This document shows positions 10,825 to 20,170 of a stretch of DNA of 64,000 bases, in pieces (positions within the stretch are counted from its first letter, which is position 1; every line of letters begins with the position of its first letter). The DNA is from Emiliania huxleyi CCMP1516 (lineage: Eukaryota > Haptophyta > Isochrysidales > Noelaerhabdaceae): NCBI RefSeq assembly GCF_000372725.1, contig NW_005200088.1, positions 277,709 to 341,708 of the forward strand, written 5' to 3'. The notes beneath the pieces were generated by a model that saw nothing but the letters and a program-made list of their open reading frames with translations, was not told where the DNA came from and did no database searches. A program made the position numbers and the translations under genes.

Positions 10825-12652
10825 ATGCCCCGCCCCGTTCCGATCGCCGCGCCTGGACTGCCGCCCGGCCTTCGGCAGCGCGCCATCGCGCTCCGACAGC
10901 GCGTCCGCGCCGAGGCGCGGGCTCGTCCGCGCGGCTCGCGCCGCGGGATGGAGCGGGTGGCCGCAGGCGCCCTCGGCCGTGCTCAATCCGACCCGCCCCT
11001 ACGAGAGTGGGACGTGGAGGGTGCTCCGACACCTCCAGGGCAGCCGGGTGCGGCGCGCTCGGGTGTCCCTCCCGCGCCGGCCGACGCGCTGCACGCTCTT
11101 GTCGCGCTGCAGTGTGCCGCGGGCAACTGGAGGACGGCACGCCGCGCGCTGAAGGAGGCGGCGGCGGAGGGGATAGCGGCGAGGGAGGCGTCCTGGCGCG
11201 CCGTCCTCCACGCGTGCGCGCGGTGCGGCGCCGCATCGGCCGCCGAGGAGATCTTTCACGCGCTTCCGCGCCGCTCCGTCGCCGACTTCAACGCGATGCT
11301 CAACTTGTACGCCCGGCCGCTGGGCGCTGGTGGTGGTGGTGGTGGTGGTGGTGGTGGTGGAGCAGGATTGGGAGGCGGAGGGGGTGACGGCGGCGCCGGC
11401 GGGAGCGGCATCAGCGGCGTGGCGGGCTCGCTCTTGCTCACTCCTGAGGAGGGGGCGGAGGAGGTGGGAGTAGGTGCGGGAGAGGCGGTGGCAGCGGTGG
11501 AGGCGGTGGAGGCGGGGTCGGCGGCGGAGTCGGCGGCGGTGGAGGCGGGGTTGGCGGCGGAGTCGGCGGCGGTGTCGGCGGCGGGAGCAAAGATGGACAC
11601 AGAGGCGGGCGTAGAGGCTGGCGCAGAGGCTGGCGCAGAGGCGGGCGCAGAGGCTGGCGCAGAGGCGGGCGCAGAGGCTGGCGCAGAGGCTGGCGCAGAG
11701 GCGGGCGCAGAGGCTGGCGCAGAGGCTGGCGCAGAGGCTGGCGCAGAGGCGGGCGCAGAGGCTGGCGCAGAGGCTGGCGCAGAGGCGGGCGCAGAGGCTG
11801 ACGGCCGACTCAGAAGCGGCGCGGCGCTGCAGGAGTACCTGCGGCTGCTGCGGGCGGCGGAGGAGAGGCAGGGCGGCGACGAGAGGGGCGGCGACGGGAG
11901 GGGCGGCGTTGGGAGCCGCGGCGAGGGCGAGGCGGCGGCGGCGGCGGGCGGTGGAGGGGCGGCGGCGGGTAGTCGCGTCAAGGCGACGCTAGCCCGGGAG
12001 GGGTGGGGGAGGGGGGGGGGGGGCGTGCTGTGTAGAGCGCGGCCTTCACCGCCGGTGGCTGTGGCTCTCTGACTCAGGCGACGCTTTCCCGGATGGAGAG
12101 GGAGGGCGTGTGCTGGGACGGCGGCACATACGCGGCTCTGGCGACACTGCACCGCTCCGACCCGAGGCGAGGCCGAGCCGAGATCAGCCGAGATCAGCCG
12201 AGATCAGCCGAGATCAGCCGAGATGTGCCGAGATCGCGAGGCTGTGCACCGCACCGACCCGAGACGGGGAGACGCGACCTCGGCACATCTCGCCACATCT
12301 CGCCACATCTCGCCACATCTCGCCACATCTCGCCACATCTCGGCACATCTCGCCACATCTCGCCACATCTCGCCACATCTCGCCTAGGCGCGTCCTCTTC
12401 CTCCTCGAGGAGATGCGCGCTGCTGGGCTGCCTCCAAGCCTCCCCTTCCACACGGCGGCGGCGTGCGCGATGTGGAACTGCCGCCAGCTCCCCCTCGCGC
12501 GCTGGCTGGGCGAGGAGATGGCGGCGGCGCGCCTGCCTCCCGACGCGGACTTCTTCGGCAAGCAGGCGCGGCACGCGGCGAGGGCGGGCTACTACGCCGA
12601 GGCGGACGCACTGCACCGGATTGGGCGCGGCCTTGTCGCGCCGCGAATATAG
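10825..12652 (+). CDS. Pentatricopeptide repeat (PPR) protein with Ala/Gly/Glu repeats
   Basis: Three exons join in frame (10825-11982, 12078-12166, 12388-12652). PPR-type helical pairs are visible: ALHALVALQCAAGNWRTARR, ASWRAVLHACARCGAASAAE, VADFNAMLNLYARP, then VCWDGGTYAALATLHR, FLLEEMRAAGLPPSLPFHTA and ARWLGEEMAAARLPPDADFF. PPR proteins bind organellar RNA for editing, splicing or stability, so plastid or mitochondrial action is expected. Between the repeats sits a low-complexity insert: a (GGT)n Gly run, then about 16 copies of a GCAGAG-GC-GGC 12-mer coding AEAG. Both introns have GC donors with exon-edge duplications (GCGACGCT in intron 1). Intron 2 is made almost entirely of decamer repeats. 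The Arg-rich N-terminus could be a targeting peptide, but this is inference. Confidence 0.75.
11329..11361. repeat. (GGT)n run coding poly-Gly
   Basis: About eleven GGT codons in the PPR gene's exon 1. Confidence 0.8.
11605..11800. repeat. 12-bp coding minisatellite (AEAG repeats)
   Basis: Tandem GCAGAGGCTGGC/GCAGAGGCGGGC units inside the PPR coding exon. The wobble T/G variation is synonymous, so the array stays in frame. Confidence 0.9.
12167..12387 (+). repeat. Intronic decamer array with inverted halves
   Basis: Intron 2 of the PPR gene. The first part is GCCGAGATCA units; the last part is CGCCACATCT units, i.e. the same GAGAT core on the opposite strand, so the two halves can pair. Between them is a degenerate copy of the exon end (TGCACCGCACCGACCCGAGA versus TGCACCGCTCCGACCCGAGG). 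Confidence 0.8.
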
Positions 12653-12886
12653 TGTCCGTCTCACCTCTCTGAAACGTGTCGTGTCGTACAGTACTGTCGA
12701 CGCGCGGTCTTAATGACTTACCGTCTGTGCTCTGTCGTGTGCAGATAGCGTCCCGGTGCGCCGGTGCACACGCACGCTAAGGGGGGGGAAAATAGAGCGA
12801 GCGCCCCTTACCAAGTGAAAGACAGCATGCCCCCCGCGCCCCCCCAGGGTGCCACACTCTGTCTCTTAACTCTGTCTCTCTAGACT
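12653..12886. other. Convergent spacer between PPR (+) and ATP-grasp (-) genes
   Basis: 3' flanks of both genes; no further gene seen. Confidence 0.5.
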
Positions 12887-15192
12887 CTACGCCGGAGGCA
12901 TCTGTATCCCCGCTGGCGGCTGCGCGTGCGGAGCCGGTGGCGCGGGGCCACAGAGGAGCTCGACGAGGTACTCTCCGTACGCCTCGGCGAGCGGCTCGAT
13001 AGTCTCGTCGGGCGCCTCGTCCCAATCCACGTAGTAGCCCGGGTGTATCTCGACCTCGTTGATGAAGTACGCCTCCTCGCCCGAGAGCGGCGCCTCTGCC
13101 TGCGCCGCCATCGCCGCGCGCAGCCGGCGCTCCGGCGACTCGGCGCGGCCTGCGCGCAGCTGCAGCGAGCGCTTGAGCGATCGCGGCGACGGCGGGGGCG
13201 CCTCGCGCCCTCGCGCCTCGCCCTCGCCCTCCTCGCCTCCGCTGCCGTCGCCTCCGCCCCCGCCCCCGCCTCCTTCGCCTCCGCTGCCGCCGCCGCCGCC
13301 CCTATCGCCACCGCCCTCCTCGCCTCCGCTGCCGCCGCCTCCGCCCTGCGTGCGCTGCGCTGGCCCCTGCGGCCTGCCGACGCACCAGTCGACGCGGAGG
13401 AGGATCTTTGGGTCGAGAGGCCCGTCGGGAGGGAGCGCCTATGCGTGGCTGCTAGATGGCTTCGCTGGTTGAGGAGGAGGGCTTGAGCGGCCCGGCGGGA
13501 GGGGGGGCAGTGCGTCGAGGACACGGCGCGACTCGCGCAGCAGAGGCGCAAAGTACGCAAACAGCGCCGGGTCGGAGCCTGGCCTCGCCACCCTCGCCAC
13601 CACCGACTCCTTCCCGTAGACGAGGGCCGCGTAGAAGGGCTGTCGGCGCAGGAAGTAGAGCTTCACCTCGTAGTGCATCGCCACGGACGGCACCTACGAA
13701 TGACTCAAGACCCGATCCAACAGGGAGTGCAGCTCGGCCTCTGCATCGCCACGGACGGCACCTACGAATGACTCAAGACTCGATCCAACAGGGAGTGCAG
13801 CTCGGCCTCTGCATCGCCACGGACGGCACCTACGAATGACTCAAGACCCGATCCAACAGGGAGTGCAGCTCGGCCTCTGCATCGCCACGGACGGCACCTA
13901 CGAATGACTCAAGACTCGATCCAACAGGGAGTGCAGCTCGGCCTCTGCATCGCCACGGACGGCACCTACGAATGACTCAAGACTCGATCCAACAGCGAGT
14001 GCAGCTCGGCCTCTGCATCGCCACGGACGGCACCTACGAATGACTCAAGACTCGATCCAACAGCGAGTGCAGCTCGGCCTCTGCATCGCCACGGACGGCA
14101 CCTACGAATGACTCAAGACTCGATCCAACAGCGAGTGCAGCTCGGCCTCTGCATCGCCACGGACGGCACCAGCGGCTGCAGCAGCACGTGAGGCCGCCCA
14201 TCCGACAAGCCGACCGTCTCGAGGTAGCGCTGGAAAGGGTAGCGGCGCCGCCCGGCCTCTCCGCCGCCGCCCTCCCCCTCGCCCCGCCCGCGCGACGCCC
14301 GAACTGCACGGCGTGTGGGCGGGCGGCGGGCGGGCGGCGGGGCGGCCGCAGTCCCGCCGGTCAGCTGCGGCAGCTCGCACCCGCACGTGAGGACCGCGGC
14401 GAGGCGGAGGGAGGACAGCAGCGGCAGCGACGGACCCTCCTCTTCCTCCGCCACCTCCGCCACCGCCGCCTCGCCCTCCGCCGCCGCCTCGCCGCCGCCC
14501 AGCCAGAAGGCGACGCCGTACCCGCCGTCGGCGTTGGAGGGCTTGCTCACCAGCTGGAAGGGCGCGTAGCGGCGCGAGGCGAGTGAGGGGCGCCCGCCCT
14601 CCCGGGTGGAGAGCAGGCCGAGCTCGGAGAGCGAGGAGCGCAGCGCAGCCTCGAGAGCAACCGGGTCCGCCCGGCTGCCGCCCGCGCTGCCGTCAGTGGC
14701 GGAGGAGGTCGCCGGCTCGGTGAGCGCCGCCTGGCCCAGGAGGCGAGTTGGGCAGACGGGGAGGCCGGTCCGCTCGAGGAGGAGGAGGTAGTCCGCCTTG
14801 GAGGAGACGAGCTGCTTGAAGGCAGCGGAAGGGTACACCTTGGTCCCGCGTGCCTCGAGCTCGCGCAGCGCGTCAAAGAAGCGAGCGTACCACGCAAATG
14901 ACGTCTGAGTGAGGTACGAGATGACGACGACGGCCTCGGCGTTGCTCCGCAGCAGCTCCTCCGGCGTTCGGGCCACGCACACCTCCAGCTCCGCGAACCG
15001 CTCACCGACGCACGCAACGATCGCTTCGTCCGACTGGCGGCCGGCCCAGCGCGAGGCGGCGGGCGGCGGCGCGGCGGCCGCCGAGGTGCGGGCGCGGCGG
15101 CGCCGCTCGGCGAGGCGCGGGTCGAGGACGACGTCGTCGTCCGCACCGATGAGGAAGATCACCTTGCGGGCCACTATGTCGGCTTCATGCAT
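12887..15192 (-). CDS. ATP-grasp-fold protein
   Basis: Minus-strand exons 15192-14170, 13693-13514 and 13438-12887 give about 584 residues. The N-terminal third has VVVISYLTQTSFAWYARFFD and KVYPSAAFKQLVSSKADYLL followed by LERTGLPVCPTRLL, the arrangement seen before an ATP-grasp domain. The nucleotide-binding region reads QLVSKPSNADGGYGVAFW, and the C-terminal lobe reads LLQPLVPSVAMHYEVKLYFL, with KILLRVDWCV near the end where ATP-grasp enzymes have the metal-binding acidic strand. Such enzymes ligate a carboxylate to an amine or thiol using ATP; the substrate is unknown. Two low-complexity inserts (Gly/Glu-rich) disrupt the domain. Intron 1 is an array of 68-bp units (13694-14169); intron 2 uses a GC donor and is bounded by a duplicated 25-bp exon edge. 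Confidence 0.72.
13694..14169 (-). repeat. Tandem array of seven 68-bp units, each a complete GT...AG intron
   Basis: Seven 68-bp units fill intron 1 of the ATP-grasp gene. On the minus strand each begins GTGCCGTCCGTGGCGATGCA, identical to the first 20 bases of the following exon, and ends CATTCGTAG. Each unit therefore has its own GT donor and AG acceptor, and joining any donor to any later acceptor gives the same mRNA. Units differ by single bases (GGGAG/GCGAG, CCCG/CTCG). Confidence 0.9.
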
Positions 15193-16076
15193 GGCGGGAA
15201 TTCGTGTAATGGCTGAAAAACCCGCGTCCCAGCCGTTACTTGTAGTGAGCGTCGGGCTGGTGGTTCGACACCGAGTTTGAAAGATCTGTTTCTCTACGTC
15301 TCTCTTCACAGGAAAATCCTGTGAATAAAAGCGGAGAAAAAACAGAAACCTTTTCTGCCTCGGCCTTAGCCGTCGGTACTCCGAAAGCGTGCTATCCAAG
15401 TAACAAAAACAACAATACATTTGTCTGTCTTTTTGGATTTTTTGGTTCGTCTGGGTAAGGGTTTTGCAAGAAACCTCCTCACCACTGCGAACACTGTCTT
15501 GCTCGTAGGAGCCGTTCGTCCTTTGTCCGAGCAAACGCGCGCCCGATCACCCCGTTGAGCACGTGTGCAGGGCGTAGAGGACCGTGTGTAGCCCTCTTTA
15601 ACCCGCGTCCCAGCGTAGAGGACCGTGTGTAGCCCTCTTTTTGGTATAATAGATCTATAAAAGATGCATCCGGTTTGGGTACCGGCGCGCGGCGGATAGC
15701 AGAGGTGAACGCTAAGGGTGGGTTTCGCCCCGAACACGCAGTGACACGACGCCCGTCTGCACCTTGGGCGTTTAAGTGGGCGTTTGCGCCGAGTCGAACT
15801 GCGGGCGATTCGAAACTCGCGACCCAATAGTTGTGCGACGCTGTATCAGTGGATATGCAACGGTGGCATAAGGCGACTGATATCCACACCGTCGCATGTT
15901 GTAAGGATTGACGAACGGATCTCCCTCACACCAAGATGGTCCTAGAATTGATGGTGCACGCAGCAGGGGAAGGCGGGGACACATCTCACATGTCCCTAAT
16001 TGTGTAAACCCATCTCGCCTCAGAGTTTGACTGTTTTATTTCATTTAATTTTGCTCTCCCCAGCCTGCTAATCAGC
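15193..16076. other. Spacer with short direct and inverted repeats
   Basis: No gene is supported. TTCACAGGA-AAA-TCCTGTGAA (15305-15325) is a perfect inverted repeat upstream of the ATP-grasp start. A 28-bp string beginning GCGTAGAGGACCGTGTGTAG is repeated in tandem at about 15571-15642. ATATCCAC and GTGGATAT form arms of a larger imperfect hairpin around 15851-15893. Confidence 0.5.
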
Positions 16077-16986
16077 CTACTTGAGAAACCGTCGCCGCGC
16101 TGCTGCGGGTGCTGGGGCTGCTAGTGCTACGCGGGGCGCTGTCTCTGCGCAGTAGTCGTTTAGGACTGAGCGCACGTGATCGTGTGCGAGCAGTGCGTGG
16201 TGTATGCTGTCGTCATACTCGTCGCATCGGCCAAACGTCCAAGAGAAGGAATCCGCCACGCGGACCTAGGCAAGGTAAGGAAAGGTGAACTTCTCAAGGT
16301 GGGTGGGGGGGCAAGGGGGGGCGATGGTTGCGGACCTTGATCGTCTCTTGGCCGCAGAGCTGCGAGAGGAGGAGCAGATTGGAGGACTGGAGCGCCGCGT
16401 TGAGCACGCTAGCAGTCTGGCCAAGCGTCGAGTTGCACACGCGTGGGCTCGTCCTCCAGTACACGATGCCGCGTGACAAGTTGGCCAGCGCGTGCGCGAG
16501 CAACGCCCCCTCCGCGCGCTGCCTGAAGTGCCAGCCGTCTCGTCGATCCGCGTCGAAGATGTCGTCCGAGCCCGCGTGCAGCAGCAGCAAGTCTGGCTGA
16601 AGCTGAGCTAGCCCGTGCCAAAGCCCGGTGGAGTAGACGCGCTGCTCCCAACCAAAGGTGATGTTTGTGTTTTGTCCGACGATGAACTCGCAGGCGGCCG
16701 CGTCGTCTTCGCGACCGAAGGTCCCTGTGCCGCAGAAGGCCTTCTCCGCATCACGCACGACTCGCGGACTAGGAAGCTTCGCAATGGGAGACATTGCGCT
16801 GTTGCCGCTGAGCAGCATAGCCATTGCAAAAGCGAGGTGTCGTGCAACGGAGTTCCCACCGACAAAGACGCGCTTGTTGCGGAGACATTCGCGGTAGTTG
16901 CGGAGATCGTCAGACGGCTGCACGAAGATGCACGCGCCGGGGTTGGCGTCGAACGGCCTCATACCCTTGAGCGTCCGGGCTCTCAT
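16077..16986 (-). CDS. SGNH-fold acyl-ester enzyme (PC-esterase/CASD1-like)
   Basis: Two exons (16986-16336, 16265-16077) give 279 residues. The order of motifs fits the PC-esterase/SGNH group: ECLRNKRVFVGGNSVARHLA (block I, with Ser in GGNS where GDS is usual), QPDLLLLHAGSDDIFDA (middle block), and SFSWTFGRCDEYDDSIHHAL (C-terminal D-x-x-H, here DSIHH, supplying the catalytic Asp and His). Members transfer or remove acetyl groups on sialic acids or cell-wall polysaccharides in the Golgi. The GT-AG intron repeats GTCCGC on both sides. No signal or membrane anchor is visible, so an upstream exon may be missing. The G-N-S substitution is conservative but should be noted. Confidence 0.68.
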
Positions 16987-18064
16987 CGGGTGTCGAGGAG
17001 GGCGGAGTAGCGGACTCTAGGCAACTTTTTACTCCCGCGCCGGGTTCTGTCGGATTGGTATCCGCTTGAAAAAACGAGCGCCGTAGTCTGCGAGTTTCCT
17101 TGCACATGTCGACATTGCGTATGTGCGGATGTATATTGTTGGCAAATCAAGACACAGAGCTCACACAGAATCACAGCGGGAGGAAAGCGGCGAGTCGCAA
17201 TTCCAGGGGTCGTTGTGGCGGGCCACCCTGTCCAGAGAGGCATGGATGCCAATCTGGGGTCTCTCGACCGAGTCTATGAGCCCTGGCCGCCTCCCGATCT
17301 TGGTGGTAAGGCCGCAGCCGAAGAGGGCGACGGAGATGGCGCGGGAGAGTACGGGTGTTCCAGGGGATCACGACACGCACCGACCCTTCACGAGCCGAAA
17401 GGCTGCACCCGGGGAAGGCACAGTAATCCGGGCACGTGTTGGGCGCCCCATTCCGTTTAGGGCTAGGTCGGCTCAGGGCCCCGTCCACCTCCCTCCCACT
17501 TGGCGCGTGATAATGGGGAGATGCCACCCAGGCCAGCCAGGGCAGGGGCGGAGAGCGAGGGCGGAGGGCGGGATGGGCGCCAAGCGGGAGGGAGCGGACG
17601 GAGTGGAACGCACAGATGGGGGATGGCCGATGCGCAACCAGGCTGTGCGCTCTGCCTCACCTGCGAGGAGGCCGATCGCCTCTCGGCGGCGAGGAGGCAG
17701 GCTACGAGCAGATCCGCCCCCCCAAGCCCGATCCGACTGACTTCAAGCTGACCTTCGACCTCAACACTGAGGAGCACCGGGCGTGGAAGGCAGCCGTCGG
17801 CACCATCTAGGTGGTCGTAGTAAGGCGAGAGAGCACGGTGCCAAAGGCGCGCGGCGAGAGAGGGGGGCGGGGCGCCCCGCCGCAGCGGCGGGTTGGGGCG
17901 CTATCTGGCGCTATCTGGCGCTATCTGGCGCTATCTGGCTATCTCATTCTATCTCATTCTATTTCGTGTCGATCTGACAAAAGAACCGGCCAGACTAGGG
18001 CTAACCCCGAGAAACCCTTCGGTCACTCCTCATCGCAAACCCCTGTCAGCAGTCCTCCTCCTCA
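16987..18064. other. Spacer with a possible orphan exon and decamer repeats
   Basis: Around 17705-17810 (+) a stretch reads EQIRPPKPDPTDFKLTFDLN then TEEHRAWKAAVGTI before a stop; it has coding character but I found no partner exon. At 17894-17933 GGCGCTATCT is repeated four times, followed by CTATCTCATT units, the same 10-bp periodicity as the intronic arrays elsewhere, hinting at an intron of an unrecognised gene. Confidence 0.4.
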
Positions 18065-18967
18065 TTGAAAGTAGCAACCGGGTCGCGCTACACGCTCTCC
18101 GAATGGGATTTTCTGCCCTGCCCCTGTCGCAGCCCCGGCTGCCTCCCGGAGGCCCGCCCGGCCATGCAATCCGCCGCCGGACCGCCCGGCGGGTCCAACC
18201 CGAAGCGGGCGACCGGCCGTTCGCACCGCTCGGCCGACGGGGCGAGCCCCGCGGCCCTCGATCGCTCGCCCCGGGACGTGGCCCGACCGGCCCACGCGCA
18301 CGGCCTGGCCTCTACCGCCACTTTCGGCGGCGCAGTTTGCGCCTTCATCGCTCTCTGGATCGTCCTGGCACCCATCGGACTCCTCCCGACGGTCGGCGGC
18401 GCCCACTCCGTGCACTTTGAGTCAGACTCGCTCTTCGGCAGGCACGCTCTTCGGCAAAAAGTCGCCGCCGGCTGTCCACGCCGAGCCAGCCAGTTGCCGG
18501 CTCGCATGGCAGCCTCTTTCTCTCGACCAGCCTCAACTTCGACACGGTCATCATTTTGTCGCTGCGTGCTCGTTGCGAGCCGGGCGGCGGTCAAAGTTTG
18601 CCCAGACGAGCGCCAGGCGATAGTACCGCCTCTGTTCGCCCTGTGCATGTCAGGCCAGGCTGCAGCGGGGCACGACCATCGTGCTGCCCTGTTGCAGCCT
18701 GACGTTTCCCACTGTGCACAGCCGCCAGAGCACCACCACCGCCCGGCATCGTGTCACGGCGAGCTTTTTCTGCACCCGTTCGCGAGGCTCTCGCGCTGGC
18801 ACACTTCGGCCTTCCGCTGCTCGCGTTCGGCGAGCTCTTCTCCGCACTCCTGCCACGGTGCCGTCGCCACACACCTTCTGGCCGGCCTGAGCCACGCGGA
18901 CTCGACCTCTCTCCCTCTCTGGTGCACGCCACGGGCCGCGACGGCTGCTGGCAGCCAGCCGGCGTGA
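18065..18967 (+). CDS. Hypothetical protein with one membrane segment (uncertain)
   Basis: The only coding-like part is about 18160-18440: a basic, Pro/Ser-rich region followed by ATFGGAVCAFIALWIVLAPI, a good single transmembrane helix, then GGAHSVHFESDSLFG. Downstream the frame loses coding character. This could be the first exon of a longer gene whose later exons I cannot place. No family recognised. Confidence 0.3.
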   Translation: MKVATGSRYTLSEWDFLPCPCRSPGCLPEARPAMQSAAGPPGGSNPKRATGRSHRSADGASPAALDRSPRDVARPAHAHGLASTATFGGAVCAFIALWIVLAPIGLLPTVGGAHSVHFESDSLFGRHALRQKVAAGCPRRASQLPARMAASFSRPASTSTRSSFCRCVLVASRAAVKVCPDERQAIVPPLFALCMSGQAAAGHDHRAALLQPDVSHCAQPPEHHHRPASCHGELFLHPFARLSRWHTSAFRCSRSASSSPHSCHGAVATHLLAGLSHADSTSLPLWCTPRAATAAGSQPA

Positions 18968-19065
18968 GGAGGCAGCGTTGCCGGCACAGTCGAGCTGGAG
19001 TATCCGCTTCTTGATGCTTCTGCGGTCAAGCTTGACCTTATGTGACATGATATGCCACAATACTG

Positions 19066-19400
19066 TATGCTCTCACCCCTCAAAGTGTCGAATTTTTGTT
19101 TAGTACTGGTGACCCGACACCGGTGGCCCGATAGGCGATAGTACCGTGTGCCTTTCTTCAAACGAACGCACTTCGAGGTTCGACAATCGCTAAGATGCTT
19201 ATGGGGCACCGCTGCGACTCCCTTGGAGATGCCTGAGGCCACCCCAACCAGTCCCCAAGGCCAAGCCTTACGTGGACGAATTCAACCCTACTTTTTGTTC
19301 GTCTACCCACATTAGCAACTTCGTGCTCATGTCAACGCCACGCCAGCGCCAGCCCATTCAACCCCGCCCCCATTGGGGGCGGGGCCCTTCAAGGGCTTAA
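19066..19400. repeat. Interspersed repeat, copy A (about 335 bp)
   Basis: Shares over 80% of bases with 19408-19748, with small indels. It ends in a perfect hairpin, CCCCGCCCCC/GGGGGCGGGG (19362-19384). Minus-strand frames through both copies share VRLKKGTRYYRLSGH, but the copies differ by indels elsewhere, so I treat it as a repeat, not a gene. Confidence 0.8.
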
Positions 19401-19407
19401 CTCTAGC

Positions 19408-19748
19408 TATGCTCTCACCCCTCAAAGTGTCGAATTTTCGTTTCCCGGTGACCCGACACCCGTGGCCCGATAGGCGATAGTACCGTGTGCCTTTCTTCAA
19501 ACGAACGCGCTTCGAGGTTCGACAATCGCTAAAAGCTGCTTTTGGGGCACCGCTGCGACTCCCTTGGGGATGCCTGCGGCCACCCCAAGCACTCCCCAAG
19601 CCTTACGTGGACGAATTCAACCCTACTTTTTGTTCGTCTACGCACATTAGCAACTTTGTGCTCATGTCAACGCCACGCCAGCGCTACAGGCTAGCCTGTA
19701 GCCCATTCAACCCCGCCCCCATTGGGGGCGGGGCCCGCCAAGGGCTTC
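19408..19748. repeat. Interspersed repeat, copy B
   Basis: Second copy of the 19066-19400 block. It has the same GC hairpin (19711-19733) and an added perfect palindrome CTACAGGCTAGCCTGTAG (19684-19701). Confidence 0.8.
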
Positions 19749-20170
19749 ATCTAGTCGTCGGTAAAGGATGTCACGCTGTCGGATGCGTCCTTGACCAGTT
19801 GGTCAGGGTGCGCGGCTCTCTGCCCACGTGAATTGCTTGAGCACTTCGCTCCTCTCTGGTCCGCCTCCCCGGCACGCCACCAGCCCGCCCGTGCCGCGCA
19901 GCCTGCGTCGCACCGCGCACCCAACACGCTCTGCTTTACGGTCACCGGGTCGTCCTCACGCCGCACGTGACCACTCGCCGACCGCCACCTCGCCCCGCTC
20001 GCTCACCTATTCTCACCAAACCGCCATGCCCACGCCGCAGCGGCTCATCGTGCCTTTACCGCTCGCCCACTTGACCGCTGCGACGGTGTAGGTCCGCGAG
20101 AGCCCAAGCCTCCCTGCTACAGGCCCGCTCGCCCACGTGCTATGACTCCCAAACATCCATTGGCGCAGGA
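19749..20170. other. Spacer upstream of the lectin/ADP-ribosyltransferase gene
   Basis: No gene seen. Presumably contains the promoter and 5' leader of the gene starting at 20171. Confidence 0.4.

Noticed and set aside
13694..14169. CRISPR-like regularly repeated array
   Set aside because: Units are directly adjacent with no unique spacers, the setting is eukaryotic, and each unit is an intron-sized GT...AG block.
17171..17527. Possible retroelement or transposase fragment on the minus strand
   Set aside because: Segments such as GLTTKIGRRPGLIDSVE look protein-like but no catalytic motif or family could be recognised.
19135..19190. U5 snRNA-like loop (TGCCTTTCTTC) in the 335-bp repeats
   Set aside because: The invariant U5 loop bases and Sm site are not in place.
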